A stretch of DNA of 64,000 bases from positions 72,366,890 to 72,430,889 of the forward strand of contig CM046832.1 in assembly GCA_025618425.1 (NCBI GenBank). The letters are read 5' to 3'. The stretch is from Heliocidaris tuberculata (lineage: Eukaryota; Echinodermata; Echinoidea; Camarodonta; Echinometridae). The notes beneath the pieces are model-generated. The model searched no databases, was not told where the DNA came from, and saw only the letters and a list, made by a program, of their open reading frames with translations. Position numbers and translations under genes: made by a program. Of the stretch, positions 10,761-22,705 are shown in pieces. Numbering within the stretch: position 1 is the first letter of the stretch; every line of letters begins with the position of its first letter.

Positions 10761-11570
10761 TGGTGATGCATTGATTTATATGACAGGTATTTTTTTTAGG
10801 CTGCAGCTTGTGATTTTATAAGCAACTTCATCCCTGAAGTTCCGCACCATTAAATGCCAAAAGTTTTGTTATTTCTCTCTGTTAATGAGATGTACACCGT
10901 TACAATCAAGGGATTAAAACCATTTTAAATCTAAACTTGAGTACTTAATTATGCATCAATCATTTCTGTATTGTCATCATTTGAAGAGGGTTATGGGTAG
11001 TGAAATTTGAGGGTGCTTTGTGTGGAGGTCAGTGGATGGATATATCCATGTATAATGCATGTGAAGTGTTAGTTGTAAAAATTTAGGGTATGAAATTCAA
11101 TCAAGATGGCTTGTTTTGAAGGAGAGTATATAGATGACGGTAAATTTTGTGACATTGGGGAACACTCATCTCTAATTGATGATTGATTTAAATATGTATG
11201 TGTGAATGGCATGGATGTTGTTGAATGATGGGAAGGTTGTGAAAGAATGGCAGAATTTATCTAATTTGTACACAAGCCTATGGGAAATCAACACAGCGGC
11301 TTATAGTAGAGACATCCCACACAATGATTGGTCGCTATTTCATCAAATATTGATTTCTTTGCGAAGTAATTCAAGGCTATACATACTTGCAACTCTTTGT
11401 TAAGTGCTTTGCTCCTAGAAGTTTGCCTCTGTAGATCCTCCTCATTCAGCATCTTACAAATTTGCTTTACTTTATCTTTATGAAATCTATATTTTTTTCA
11501 CTGAGAAATGATCAAATGGATTGATTTATCTGGGACATTCCTCCCACCATCTTCATTTGCAGCTGCCATT
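10761..11570. other. Unassigned non-coding stretch
   Basis: AT-rich DNA with no ORF, tRNA or recognised repeat that I can support. Confidence 0.5.
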
Positions 11571-11579
11571 TTGAAGACT

Positions 11580-11820
11580 TGAGATCAGTTGCAGATCAGT
11601 TGCAAATTTTGCGCTTACCCCTAAATCCATTGCAAAGTTGCAACTGATTTGCGTTTAATTGCAAGACTTGCGACTGATTTCGGGGGATTTGCAATTGATT
11701 GCAACTTTCTTGCAACAGGATTGAGCGTAACTTGCAATCAATTGCAAATTTGCAATGAATTGCAAGACTTGCGACTGATTTGGGGGATTTGCAATTGATT
11801 GCAACTTTCTGGCAATGGGT
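11580..11820. repeat. TTGCAA-rich degenerate short repeat (copy B)
   Basis: Two direct copies of a unit of about 90 bp containing 'gcaagacttgcgactgattt' and 'gggggatttgcaattgattgcaactttct' are visible at about 11660-11720 and 11760-11815. They share the word family of 1250-1400. Confidence 0.7.
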
Positions 11821-11989
11821 GAAAAAACGGGAGATTTTTATCGAATCTTTGAGTTGGAATTAAAATGGACATGCATTTCCTTCAAGTTTCAATCATTGGT
11901 TTCGTTGTCAAAGGCAGGATGGAAGAGAAATTAAGGAAAAGATGGACAAGAAAACGACGTCTAAAAAAAAAAAACGAATTGAGGTGAAT

Positions 11990-12395
11990 TTAAAATTTGA
12001 CGCGCGCATACGTGCGCGTCATGATACGCGCGCGAATTTTCATGACATGGGATGTTGACCCTTGACCTGAAGTTCATGTGTACCAAATATGGTTCATTTT
12101 TGACCGCTCGTTTTGAAGATATGATCAATAATGTGATTTCACAAAATGGCGACTGGATGACGTCATGATGACCTGATGACCTTGAAAAAGATGCGGGAGC
12201 TTGCTCAATGATGGCCTGATAACTGACGAAAATTTGAAAAAAATTGACCTGGACGATCTTGAGATATCATGGCAACAAGAAAGTGGGAGAAAAATAAAAA
12301 TAAAGAATAAATAAATAAAGAAAATTCTGACGAAATTAAAAGGTGATCTGTCTATGACAGACCACCTAAAAAAAAAAAAAAAAAAAAAAAAAATC
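11990..12395 (+). repeat. SINE- or MITE-like interspersed repeat with hairpin and A-tail
   Basis: A CpG-rich alternating start (gcgcgcatacgtgcgcg...gatacgcgcgcg) is followed by 'gggatgttgacccttgacctgaagttc' and 'gatgacgtcatgatgacctgatgacc'. It ends in a strong hairpin (ggtgatctgtc-tat-gacagaccacc, 12341-12367) immediately followed by about 24 A. The hairpin plus A-tract end suggests a retroposed non-autonomous repeat on the + strand. Confidence 0.5.
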
Positions 12396-14970
12396 TTTTA
12401 CAAAATCAAGCCCCGTAGGGAGTATAAGTCTTCGACATCAGTTAGTAACTTACATGTATGGTAATATGTGATACATGTAATTAGATATATCTCTGGAATC
12501 TCTGTAATGTTATAAAGATCAATTCATGTTTCCAAAAGGCCCTAAGGCTAAATAGTGCTTAATTGGTACCAATCTACTGTTTAATATTTAAACTCTTTAC
12601 GATACCGCGAGTGTTCTTGGTAAGAATATTGAAGAAAGTCTTGTCCAAAATGTTCGTCTCTTCAACAGTCACTGAGGAGATATAATCTGAAGAAATCAAC
12701 TGCACAAACTCGGTTACTTTTAACGCGTCGTGAGCTTGGATGTATATCGTAGTGTAGACTCTACGTAGAAACTATACTCTACTGTACAATGTATAACGGG
12801 GCGAAGCGAAGATCAGGATAGAGTCCTATGGAATGCCACGGGATTCAGGTATTTATGAAATGCTGTGGTACATCTCTTCATAAAGCTTACAAACTCAACT
12901 CATGTACCCAAACGTTGATATTAATATGTAACGTAGTAAACCGGAATATCCAATAAACCGGGAAAACCCCTGAAAATGTGGAAGCGTGGAAAACGCTGGA
13001 AAACGGTGGAGAACGGCTGCCTAAAAGGAAAACATCCAATATCATAAGACAGCCAAATATACCTCTCTTATCACAAGAACAGTTAACTCATGAAACATTT
13101 TATGTATGAAGGATATAAAAGCACCATATCTGTAAGCGCTCGTTATATTTAACTTTGTTTATGCAAAACATACCTATTCTTTAAGCATTCAAAATACAAT
13201 TCCTATCCTGAAGGAGTATACATATACTTTCAAAAGTGCAAGCTCACAAGTTAAATTTCCTGAGGATTTCTGTCTTCTAATATTTTATATCAAAAAATAA
13301 AGAGAGACATCTCTTATTCTATGATGCCAATAAGTACAAACTGGTTCCAGGTTACTCTACAAAGAAGAAAACTGAATTAACTTACTGTTAGCAAAACTTG
13401 TAGGCACTTAAAGGGGTATAACGGGTGTGACCGCCCGGAGCTGCACCAGCTCGTAACACAGGTCCTCTCAGTAGGAGAGCTGGCTGCAGACTGATTCCAA
13501 CACTGTATAACTGAATCAGCCCAGCCCAAACATAAAAGGAAGCACCTGAGTGCATACCTAGCATATCAGTAGTGAAAAGAAGTAGGGCTACACTGCATAT
13601 CATTAAAGAACCTGAGTGCATGCCTAGCATATCAGTAAAAGAAATGTAGGGCTATGCTGCACCTCAAGAGGGAAATCTACATAACAAAGACTAGCCTCAC
13701 TTATGCTTTAAAAGCAGACCCTAACAGAATAAGATATGGAAACAAAAAATGATCAAAATTGTGACAGAAACACTCCCAAGAACACTAATGACTCCCCCTT
13801 CTTTTTTTGCTTTTCAGAGAATTTTGGAGTAAAATCACACCTCAAAACGCTAATGACCTTTCTTCTCTTTTCTTCACAAAATCCTGGATTCGCTCCTGAA
13901 TATGAGTATTAGTGTAATACAAAAGGCAACAATTTTTTTTTTGAAGAAAGAGACCTTAGTGAAGTATGGCTTGTGAGATAAGGTATCTCAGGAAAAAAAT
14001 ATGATGCAAACCACAAAGGTACAGTATAGGTGGGGAAAGAGAAACAAGGGTGACAGTTTATAGAGGGGCACGGACATTTTTTTAAATCACATGACGATAG
14101 GAATGAAAAGGGGGAAAAGAGAGAAATAAAATATATAGGGAAAGTCGGGAAGGGATTGGCAGAGTTAGAGAAAGAGAAGGAAGAAGAGGAAGATGATATA
14201 GCATAGGGTTACGTGAATGGCATATGACATACATCTTCACAAGACAAGAATGTGACAAGAAGACAGGTGAATATAAGGAAAAATATAAATAAAAACAAGA
14301 TGAATGCGATTGCGTCTCCCTTATGCCTCTGCACCAAACTTGGTGAACAATATATTGTTATGCAATTTTCATAAATTTCATCATATGACTTTTTCTATTT
14401 GATACTATCATCTAGATCAATATTTAGATCTAAAATGCTGGACAGTCAAAGCTATAGAGGACAAAACGCATCTCATTAACAAATGGAATAATAAAACACC
14501 ATTTTTCCTATTTGTTTTGTGCACAAAACCCAAAATATCAAAATCATTAAATTTGATATAATTTTCATACTGGAAAGTGAGCTCATCATCTTTGCTTTAG
14601 TCGATAATCGTCTGATATATTAAGGTAAACTAATGTATAAGGTCAGAGTTGAATTAACAAAACTGAACTTTATGCCATTCCGTAACATTATTTTGTTACG
14701 GAACGACATAATCACTCATATCAAAATTAATATTAAAAGTATTTTTTCATACCCAAAGCACACAGATTTTATTAGGTACTTTGCTTTATATATAAACTTT
14801 CATTAAAAAATGACAGTCCTTTTCGGAAATAAGTTTGAAATTATGTTTTTGGGGCGTTACAGAATGACAATTTTTGGAGTTTAAAGATAAAGTTGAGTTC
14901 TGGTCATGCGATTACACTGTGAAAGAAACTCAAAGCAATTGGGAAAGGTTAATTATGTTTAAATAAGAAT
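12396..14970. other. Mostly unassigned stretch
   Basis: Apart from the 13541-13660 duplication and a fragment at 13800-13910 of the 'cagagaattttggagtaaaa...tcctggattcgctcctg' repeat family, I see no gene. A short perfect hairpin, ttccgtaac...gttacggaa, lies at 14674-14703. The segment near 14876-14946 ('ttaaagataaagttgagttctgg') recurs inverted at about 44385-44460. Confidence 0.5.
13541..13660. repeat. Two-copy tandem repeat of about 70 bp
   Basis: 'cctgagtgcatacctagcatatcagta' plus 'gtagggctacactgca' is repeated head to tail with a few differences (13546 and 13611). Confidence 0.75.
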
Positions 14971-14974
14971 TAGT

Positions 14975-15158
14975 AACACGATAAAAACTACTTTCGAAAA
15001 ATAAACTCAAGACAATTTCAATAGCCCTGTCTATCACCTTTAGAAATGAACATTATAATGGTGTATTACGTAATCCGAACGAGATTTCTGTGGGCAGTAC
15101 AATAGTTTGAAATTGCCCTTGGGTTTATTTTTCGAAAGTAGTTTTTATCGTGTTTAGT
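14975..15158. mobile_element. Foldback MITE, about 185 bp
   Basis: Arms 'acacgataaaaactactttcgaaaaataaac' (from about 14979) and its complement ending 'gtagtttttatcgtgtt' (to about 15155) pair over about 48 bp across an 85-bp loop. TTAGT flanks both ends, a possible 5-bp target duplication. There is no coding content. Confidence 0.6.
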
Positions 15159-16198
15159 GTATATTGTGATATTTTGGAATAATCAAAATGATAAGATATT
15201 TTCTCAATCGGCTCGCTGAAAATCATATGCACTGCACACATAAATGGGTATATGGGACCGCACACACATGTGGCATGATGTTCGGCCCTTACACTTCAGC
15301 TATTTCTCGACGAATTTCGAATTTGTGGGCATTTGAAGAGCAATCCTTTTAGTCAGGGAACATTTCTAATATGATATTCATCCAAACTGACATAAAGGAA
15401 TGAGAAAGCTCAGAAATTATTTCAAACCTTTCCCGTAACTCAATCTTCTCTTTAGGTTTCGAAGGTTACTGAAGTATGAGAAATCATACAGAACAGAACT
15501 TGATGCTATTCTTGGTTACTATGTTATTCAAACTTTGTGTATCAAGTATATTTGAGCAAACAGGTCATATTAATATGACCTTTACTCTTCTTTTACAATA
15601 TATCATAATTGGTATCAAATACATGAAATAATGATTTCAAGCTTATGATAATAATTTGTGCAAATCATCAGTATTCTTAAGTGTAAAAATGTCTAAATTT
15701 TATCAGATTGTGAAAATTTTGATATTTACGATTAACTTCACGCCAGATTTGAAAATTTAGGGTTCATGTCCTGTCTTGTTCCGAATGGCTCTTTACTGAA
15801 AACATGTTTGATGACTGCATCAATTGCAAGTGAGTTCAAAAACCTGGGTCCAGTACATACTAGCGTATTGAGAGTAAAATTGTGTCCTGCACGGGGAATG
15901 TGCAATCCTGAAGGCTTCTTGTGGCATATCTGTGAATTTCATTATTTTACTTGGCTAGTGCTAGCGGAAGGTCACCTGCATTAAAATCATACATTAGAGA
16001 CCCTAATTACATGAAATAGATGTCTTCCAATTTTAAAATTTCATGTTAATAAAAAAGCATTAGTGCGAGCACGAAAATGAGCATTATAAATTATTCTTGT
16101 AACTGTCTTTTGAATCAAACATACCATAATTAATATATAGAAGAATTAAAGTCGAATACAGGATGAACAATATTTCTTTCGGAATAACTGCTTTCAGT
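15159..16198. other. Unassigned non-coding stretch
   Basis: No supported gene. The short ORF at 15766-15984 has no recognisable domain or signal and is treated as chance. Confidence 0.5.
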
Positions 16199-16584
16199 TT
16201 AAAGGGTGACTAAATTAAAAAATTGATTGCCCATTTTTCGTAGGAAGGAGTCATCAGGAGCCAATAAATATCTATCACACACTTTTTTATGCATTCAGTC
16301 GTATTTCATAATCATTTGAAAAGTACATTTTTGCTGATTTACACAGTCATAAGCCCCGCCCCTAAAAAAAACCCATCGAGCGACATCATGATCACGTGAT
16401 CTGTGACGTACGAGAAGTAAGGGAAAATATTCCACCAACCTATATACCGTGCGCGCCCGCAGGCCCCGGCAGGCCTAGCCCGGTGCCGAGCATGACATTC
16501 ACCGCATCGACCATTTGCATCGCATATTTTCGTGTGTTTAATTCCTCACAATAACTTTGATTTTGGGACACAATTTCATCAGTA

Positions 16585-16770
16585 ATGCCAAATCGGTGTA
16601 TAGTTGCGGGCTGTAGCAAGACCCCTAAAGATGATGTAAGCCTACGTACATCATTTTCCTAAAGATGAAAATCTACGGAAATTGTGGGTCGCATCAGTAT
16701 TCTCACACGGGCAGAGTGGCAAGGGCCAAGCGAGTGGAGTACAATTTGCAGTGATCACTTTTCTTTTCCA
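16585..16770 (+). pseudogene. Frameshifted THAP-domain (C2CH) remnant
   Basis: The frame starts MPNRCIVAGCSKTPKDD, with the first Cys pair of a THAP finger. A second frame gives FPKDENLRKLWV (near 16655-16690). A third gives RAEWQGPSEWSTICSDHF, with the closing C-x2-H. Together they spell a THAP domain in order, but with a stop and at least two frameshifts. THAP domains bind transposon ends in P- and Kolobok-type transposases. After CSDHF the frame runs into an Ala/Pro-rich stretch that looks like the antisense of the neighbouring minus-strand ORF, so an internal deletion junction probably lies near 16770. Confidence 0.7.
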
Positions 16771-16970
16771 GCAGCTGCAGCAGCTTCACCCGCGGCCCCT
16801 TCACCATGCCCTGGCGCGTCTTCTGCGAGGGGTTCAAACATAATGGTCGAATTCCCCTTGCCACTGCACTTGAGCTTCTTCTCTTTCGGTATCGATAAAT
16901 AATCTGATAAATCAGAGTTCGTATCTGGCTCAAAAAAGTCCTCCAAATCGGACTCGCGATCACTATCCAT
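16755..16970 (-). CDS. Acidic N-terminal fragment of an unknown transposon-associated protein
   Basis: 71 codons from an ATG at 16970, starting MDSDRESDLEDFFEPD and containing SDLSDYLSIPKEKKL, then a Gly/Ala-rich end at the presumed deletion junction. Acidic starts with an FEP motif remind me of accessory proteins of some DNA transposons, but I cannot name a family. It lies inside the Kolobok-type element, facing the THAP remnant, as expected for convergent genes whose 3' parts were deleted. Confidence 0.35.
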   Translation of the reverse strand: MDSDRESDLEDFFEPDTNSDLSDYLSIPKEKKLKCSGKGNSTIMFEPLAEDAPGHGEGAAGEAAAAAGKEK

Positions 16971-17639
16971 CTCTCTAAGTTACTTGAAGAATTCAGCCAA
17001 AAATCTAAGTCAGTACTACCGTAGTACATGTAAAGCGAAGTAAAAAAAAAGGCGAGAGTGAAAACAAACCAAACAAAAGCGTTCACCAGTCGCTTAGTAC
17101 GAGGGGGAACATAGTTGCCGTACTAAAGATGTGTAGTACATTGCACAGACGCATAAAACGGCTGTGTACGCGTTTAAGACCAATGCAAAACTATCGTTCG
17201 GCAAGCTCAGATGGATGAGAACATTGTTCAAAGAAAAGTTTAAAAAAACAAAACAAGAGCTGTATATTTGGGCAAAAGTATTCACTGATCTTAAAGAAAA
17301 TATATTGATAATGATTATTCACTCCTTAGACTGTATTGATTAATTTCCCTTTTTCATAAATTGTCTGTTGAACAGAGGGGTCAAATACCGCATTGTGTGT
17401 ACAATGTTACATTGCCGCAGCCTGTAGATCTTGTGCCTCTTACTCTTCATACGTCACTTGGGGGGTGTGACGTCAATTAGCCAATCAGCTCACGAGTTTT
17501 AAGGAACAGTCCCCAAACCTCTACTTTTCCCCCTTTTTCGCCAAAACGAGACATAATTTTGACAATCAATTGCCAGATTCGTGATTTGAATGCAAAAATA
17601 CATGGAAACAGCACCCTTTTTCTCTCTAATTTAGTCACC

Positions 17640-17987
17640 CTTTAAATATAATGCCATTATTTCTTGATAACAGTTTACAAAGCTTATCCACATGAATTTT
17701 TAAATTCAGTTTATCATCAGTATACAGACAAAGAAATTTTGTTGAATTTACTCTATCGAAACTCCTGAAAAAACAAAAATACACGTATCAAACTAACATT
17801 TTAGCAGAATTACTAAAAGCACATAATTGGTATTCTGATAATTTAACGATAGTTTATATGGATTTATCCAAGTCATAAAAGTACTTAACTCAATATTTAC
17901 AGTTTCTAAAAGGACCTTAAGATTCGTGTGATAATAATATTTGAGTCATCTGCAAAATGAAAATACATAGGAGTAATACTGGAAATC

Positions 17988-18040
<53 letters not shown>

Positions 18041-18430
18041 GTTGACCAAGAAGTGATCCTTGTGGAACTCCACAATTGACATTTTGTAACCTCGACTTTG
18101 TACCAGTCCAATAACTTTCTTCTGACTACATAATGAGATAACTTATGTAACAAAATATTATGATCGACATTATCAAATGGCTTAGAGTAATCCAGAAAAA
18201 AAGAAATTGTGTGCATGTGGTTATCTAATGCAGTAGAAATTTTATCAATACAGTGTAATTTAGCATGAGTTGTTGTGAGCTTTTTACGAAAACCAAATTG
18301 AAAATCAGAAAAAAATCTGACTCAAATTAAAAATACTAAGAATTTTCAAGAATTTTTATAAAATGTTGATAAGAGAAAATCTGGACGATAATTATCAATA
18401 ATTGGGGGTCACTTTTGCTATTTACATATA
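17640..18430 (-). mobile_element. L2-like LINE remnant (reverse transcriptase)
   Basis: Read on the minus strand from about 18430 downward, degraded frames spell DNYRP..LLSTFYKILE, then QFGFRKKLTTTHA (about 18300-18270), FLDYSKPFDNVDHNILLHKLS (about 18210-18150), GVPQGSLLG (about 18075) and FHFADDSNI (about 17970-17945). These are RT motifs in the correct order. A (TA)n tract (17990-18031) has expanded inside the domain, and stops and frameshifts are frequent, so the copy is dead. Confidence 0.75.
17990..18031. repeat. (TA)n microsatellite
   Basis: A pure TA tract of about 42 bp inside the LINE remnant, between its PQG and FADD motifs. Confidence 0.95.
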
Positions 18431-20150
18431 CACTGGAACAATACCATTAAATACTGATACATAAAAGATAATTATGTAGAGAGATTGTACAATTGCTGAA
18501 ATAACATTCTACATTCAATTTAATTCCATTCATTTGTATATGATGGGGAGCCCTATGTCTGCGCACCTAAGTTTTGACCTGAAAATTAACAAGAATTTCT
18601 CCAATATTCCTCTAAAGCTTAGTTTTATATTATTCCTGATATTCTAAAGAGTAAGTTTGCAAAAAATATCATCAAAATTAGAGCAAGAACGATGCCATTT
18701 TCACAAGAAGCGGCGGCCGTGGCGCACTCATTCATTTTACACGCAGTTCGGGAGTTTTGACGTGAAAGGCAACATTTTGAGGCTTGAGAATAAAACATCT
18801 GAAATAAGACCTTTTTACATCATTTTGACTCGTTTTTTGCATGAATACCGATTGCTATAATAAGGATGAAAAGTTTGTGTTCGTTGCGTGTTTTGTTTTA
18901 TCAGAATCGCGCAGTTACGCCTGTGCGCAGACATGGGCACTGCGCAGACTTGGGCACTCTAGCCATACTTTCTCTCAATCGAATCATTAAAAAATAATGA
19001 CCATGGAATTTACAACGTACAATATACACTTGTATTCATATCAGATTAAAGACAAAAGAAAAGAAGAAAGTTCAGTGAAAATTGTATGACTTAGGTCCCT
19101 ATTAAATAAACATAGCTTTTGCATCATAGAACGAAGAAAAAAGCAAAACATTAAAAAAATACTCATTATATTTGTGGCGTATTACCCCCAGACACTACTG
19201 ACGACCTAACCAGACAAACCAATAGAGATACCGTGCAACATCAATAATTCAGGTTCAATCGGCAACTTAATGTAAACATAAACATTTGTTTAGTCATACA
19301 TGTCTCCATTGTCATAACTCTTCATTCATCATGAAAAGATCATGTTTCTGTCCAAACATGCAAATAAACATTACATCAGAAAAAGTACAGTACTGCAATC
19401 CTAACCTTTCATTACTTTGTATAAACCAAGATTATCACACCTTTATTCTATAATATTCTGAGGGTCTTTCTATGCGTTGATAAATCCAATTAAATATTCT
19501 CTAGCATTGTTCTTTCATTTCATATGAACTAAATAAATATGATAAATGTACATGTCTACTGGCCTGCATTTATAATCACAACCTCGACATAAACTCTACA
19601 TAATAAAGCATATCATGCACTTATCATGAACGTAAACGCCCTCACACCTGATTCATTACTCATGTTACACTGTATTACATGTACTTCGCATTTGTGCAAC
19701 GTACCCTCTATACAGGGGCCGTGAAGCGTTTTTGAAAGTGGGGGGGGGGGGGGGCTGATTTGATTTCACTCTTTAATGACAATTTTCTAACTTTTTCCCC
19801 CGAGGTTTTATGACACGTGTCTACTAAAAAAAGTGCGGGGGGGGGGGCTGCAGCCCCCAGCCCCCAGCCCCCAGCCCCCCCCCCCCCCCCCCCCCCGGTT
19901 TCGAGGCAAATGCTACATACACTTTCACATAAACACTTGTACCCTGGGCAACTCTTTATACGGAACTTTGGCATCATGATTTTACAAAGCCAGTATGCTA
20001 AAAAGATTTTCGCTAGTGACGTCAGTCTCGACTAAATCTATTTAAAAGGTTTTCTATACTCGACAACGTTTAATAGCACACATCATGCTATTAAAGCACG
20101 CTGACAAGCACAAAAACCTGAAACACAAGGGGTGGGGAATGGTAAATATA
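18431..20150. other. Unassigned stretch with C/G runs
   Basis: No gene supported. G14 lies at 19740-19753. A repeat of 'cagcccc' leads into a C18 run at 19850-19898. Confidence 0.5.
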
Positions 20151-20169
20151 TATCATTTATAAAGGTTAA

Positions 20170-21015
20170 TGTGAATACGAATCAATATATAACTTTTTCA
20201 TCTTTGCTTTAAATGAATTAATAGTAGCAGAACTCTTGATATCGTATGAAAGGTTGCTCCACAGTCGTGGACCACAGTGTCTAACAGAACTAAACAGTGA
20301 CTGAGTTTGGACTTTTGGATAATGAAATAATAACAATAAATTTGAGAGATATTGCTAGGAATAGTGTTAGGGGTCCACTCGCTATTCGTAGAAAACCGTT
20401 ATTCATTTAACACGCGTTATGAATAGCGGTCTTTATGAATATTTATTTATACATCAGGAATATATCAAGTTTTATTTGTTCTTCACTAAATTTGTTTTAT
20501 CGTAGTTTATTATCAATTCATTAGCATAAAACCAATTTATTACCTTGACTAATTTTTTATTTGTCCTTTTTACAAGTACATAAAATCATTGTGAGTAGCA
20601 ATTATATGTGTATCGTCTGCTAAGAGGACAGAATGACAAAAATTTGAACATTACAAAAACCTTTTACACAAATTAGAAACAGGAGAGGCCCCAGTCTGGA
20701 ACCCTGTCGGACTCCACATTGGACCCTCTCAAGATGAGAAACAAACTTATTGTAAACAGTACAATGAAAACGATCAGATAACTAATCCAGCAACCAAGTG
20801 CAACGCCACGTAAACCAAAATTATCCAACTTAGCAAGTCAGGTATCACAGGTAAAGCCTTGGACTAATCACGAAATATACCAATTGAGCTTAAACTGCCA
20901 TTCATATTGCTAAGAATGCAATCATGGAGATCAACCAGCGTAAGATTACATGAAGAATTTGTTCTGAAATCATATTCTGAAATATTTAAAAGATTGTTCT
21001 TATTAATGTGACATT
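20170..21015 (-). mobile_element. L2-like LINE remnant (RT to C-terminus)
   Basis: On the minus strand, frames near 20830-20780 give DNFGLRGVALG, 20715-20680 give CGVRQGSRLGPLL, about 20640 gives SVLLADDT (LADD in place of FADD), and 20290-20210 give HCGPRLWSNLSYDIKSSATINSFK, the usual end of L2/CR1-type ORFs. Many stops. It may belong with the linker fragment at 22070-22380, interrupted by about 1 kb. Confidence 0.65.
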
Positions 21016-22069
21016 TAAGTCCGTTTTATGTTAACCTTTCCAAGGTCTTAGAAAAAATAGGGAGCTACGTTTTCGATCTATAATTTGAAAATATCAAAAT
21101 GAGGATCTCCTTTTTTGAAAAACAAGAATGATTTTACAAATTGTCATGTCTTTTGTAATCCTACCAGAAGAAAATGAACTAGGAGCATAAAATTTTAGAA
21201 ATGGGCATTCAAAGTGGCGGCCTCGGCTTTCCTTCAGTCATTCAAATTTATTAAAGGACAAGCATATTTTAAATAAGTGCATTAGATTTAACATGCAAAA
21301 TGTCATACAATGGTTTAAAACAGACACTCCAGATTCCTTTTTTTTTTTTTTTTTTTGGAAAGAAAGAACACTGATGGAAACAAACATAGAAATTATGAAT
21401 CATGTAGTCATTGCAAACATAAAAACTGAAAAGTTTTGAAGACTGATGACTTGGTATATGAAGCAACAAGAAATCCCATAACAAGAACAGGATATCTAGC
21501 ACATCGAGCTTATGCACGTATATATCTTACACAGGCGTAAAGACATAGATAGGTATGATAGAGATTTAAACGAAAAACACGCACAAGCACACAAAAGACA
21601 TACAAACATACGGAATCAATGAAACTAAATTAACGAATAAATAAAATGAATTCCTCAAAATGAAATTGAACGCCCAAATAGGCTCCTCAGGCCTACTATG
21701 CGCGAACCTCGAAATTCAATGCACGAAATTTTGAAATCGTACGTACGTTCATGTCTTCGTATGCACGGTAGCGATTAGTTATTTATTTTTTTTATTTTGC
21801 CCTAAAAATAAATGGAATGCGGATAACAAAAAATAAAATGCCCTAAACTGAAATAATTTTGCCGATGAATCAATTTGGATGTTCATAAATTAATTCGCAT
21901 GTCTCCAAATGAATTCCATTGCTCGGATTTTGCATCTGAAAGACCGATATCCATCGTAAAACGATTAATGGGTGAATTTGAATGCACCTCAATTGATATG
22001 AGTGACAAAAATATGAAATTGGGTGGGAAAACCTAAAATAAAATGTATAACTCGTTTAATCACCACCGA
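21016..22069. other. Unassigned stretch
   Basis: No gene seen. A T20 run lies at 21338-21356. The spacing suggests it may be an insertion or decayed sequence inside the antisense LINE. Confidence 0.4.
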
Positions 22070-22380
22070 TTAACTTATTCCATCAAATGCCATACTTTTA
22101 TTTGCTTTAAATGTTTCACAACCTCAATGAGTTCAGTTTCATTTGTAAGATTGAAAAATATGGAATTTTTAACAATTATTTGAAAGAAAGAAAGAAAAGT
22201 TTTAAAGTATATCTTCCAACATGGGAAGCTTTGATTTTTTGTTGTAATATTAGAGAAAAATAAATTGAATTCTTTGACAAAAACTGGACTATTAGTTATG
22301 TTAGGATCATCCTTTATTAAGCAACATGTAATATTTTTCTCCATTATATTTCTCACTAAAATCATTTATAATCTCCAATA
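22070..22380 (-). mobile_element. L2-like LINE remnant (linker before the RT)
   Basis: The minus-strand frame reads ITNSPVFVKEFNLFFSNI and ends NLTNETELIEVVKHLKQIK. This is the region that precedes the RT fingers in L2-like LINEs (FN..FFSNI and Lx.LK..KS patterns). It is open for 96 codons but has no RT attached. Confidence 0.6.
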
Positions 22381-22705
22381 ATTTGGAAAAGTTATTTTTC
22401 TGTTTCTACAGTAGGCCACGTTTCCAAGTAGGAAAATGGGAAGACACTGAGACATTTTTTTTCATTAAGTTTTTATTGATCAATATAATAGGATTACAGA
22501 ATCATCAGAACATAACTAAAATAATAATAATAAAAAACAAAACATTGAGACATTTTAATAAGACACATTGATATTTTTCTCTTGATTTTGATAACAGGTT
22601 AACATGATTAAGTGGACAATTTACGATCACATAAAGCCAGCAACAATAATTATTCTTTCAGGACGACCTCTCTCAAACCCTCCGTCAAAAGGGTTCTAAT
22701 GTCTC

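Larger units (their letters stand above)
16203..17641. mobile_element. Kolobok-type DNA transposon, internally deleted
   Basis: The element has perfect 15-bp terminal inverted repeats AGGGTGACTAAATTA and is flanked by TTAA on both sides (16199-16202 and 17642-17645). Kolobok elements are known for TTAA duplications, GGG-bearing termini and a THAP zinc finger in the transposase. A broken THAP domain is present just inside the left end (16585-16770), which fits well. At 1.4 kb it is too short for a full transposase and lacks any catalytic domain, so it is non-autonomous. A minus-strand ORF at 16755-16970 may be the 5' end of a second, convergent gene. Confidence 0.8.

Noticed and set aside
16703..17086. 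127-codon minus-strand ORF rich in aromatic residues
   Set aside because: It overlaps the MDSDRESD frame and the THAP relic out of frame and shows no family pattern.
19708..20035. Pro/Gly-rich ORFs on both strands
   Set aside because: Translations of C/G homopolymers and the 'cagcccc' repeat.
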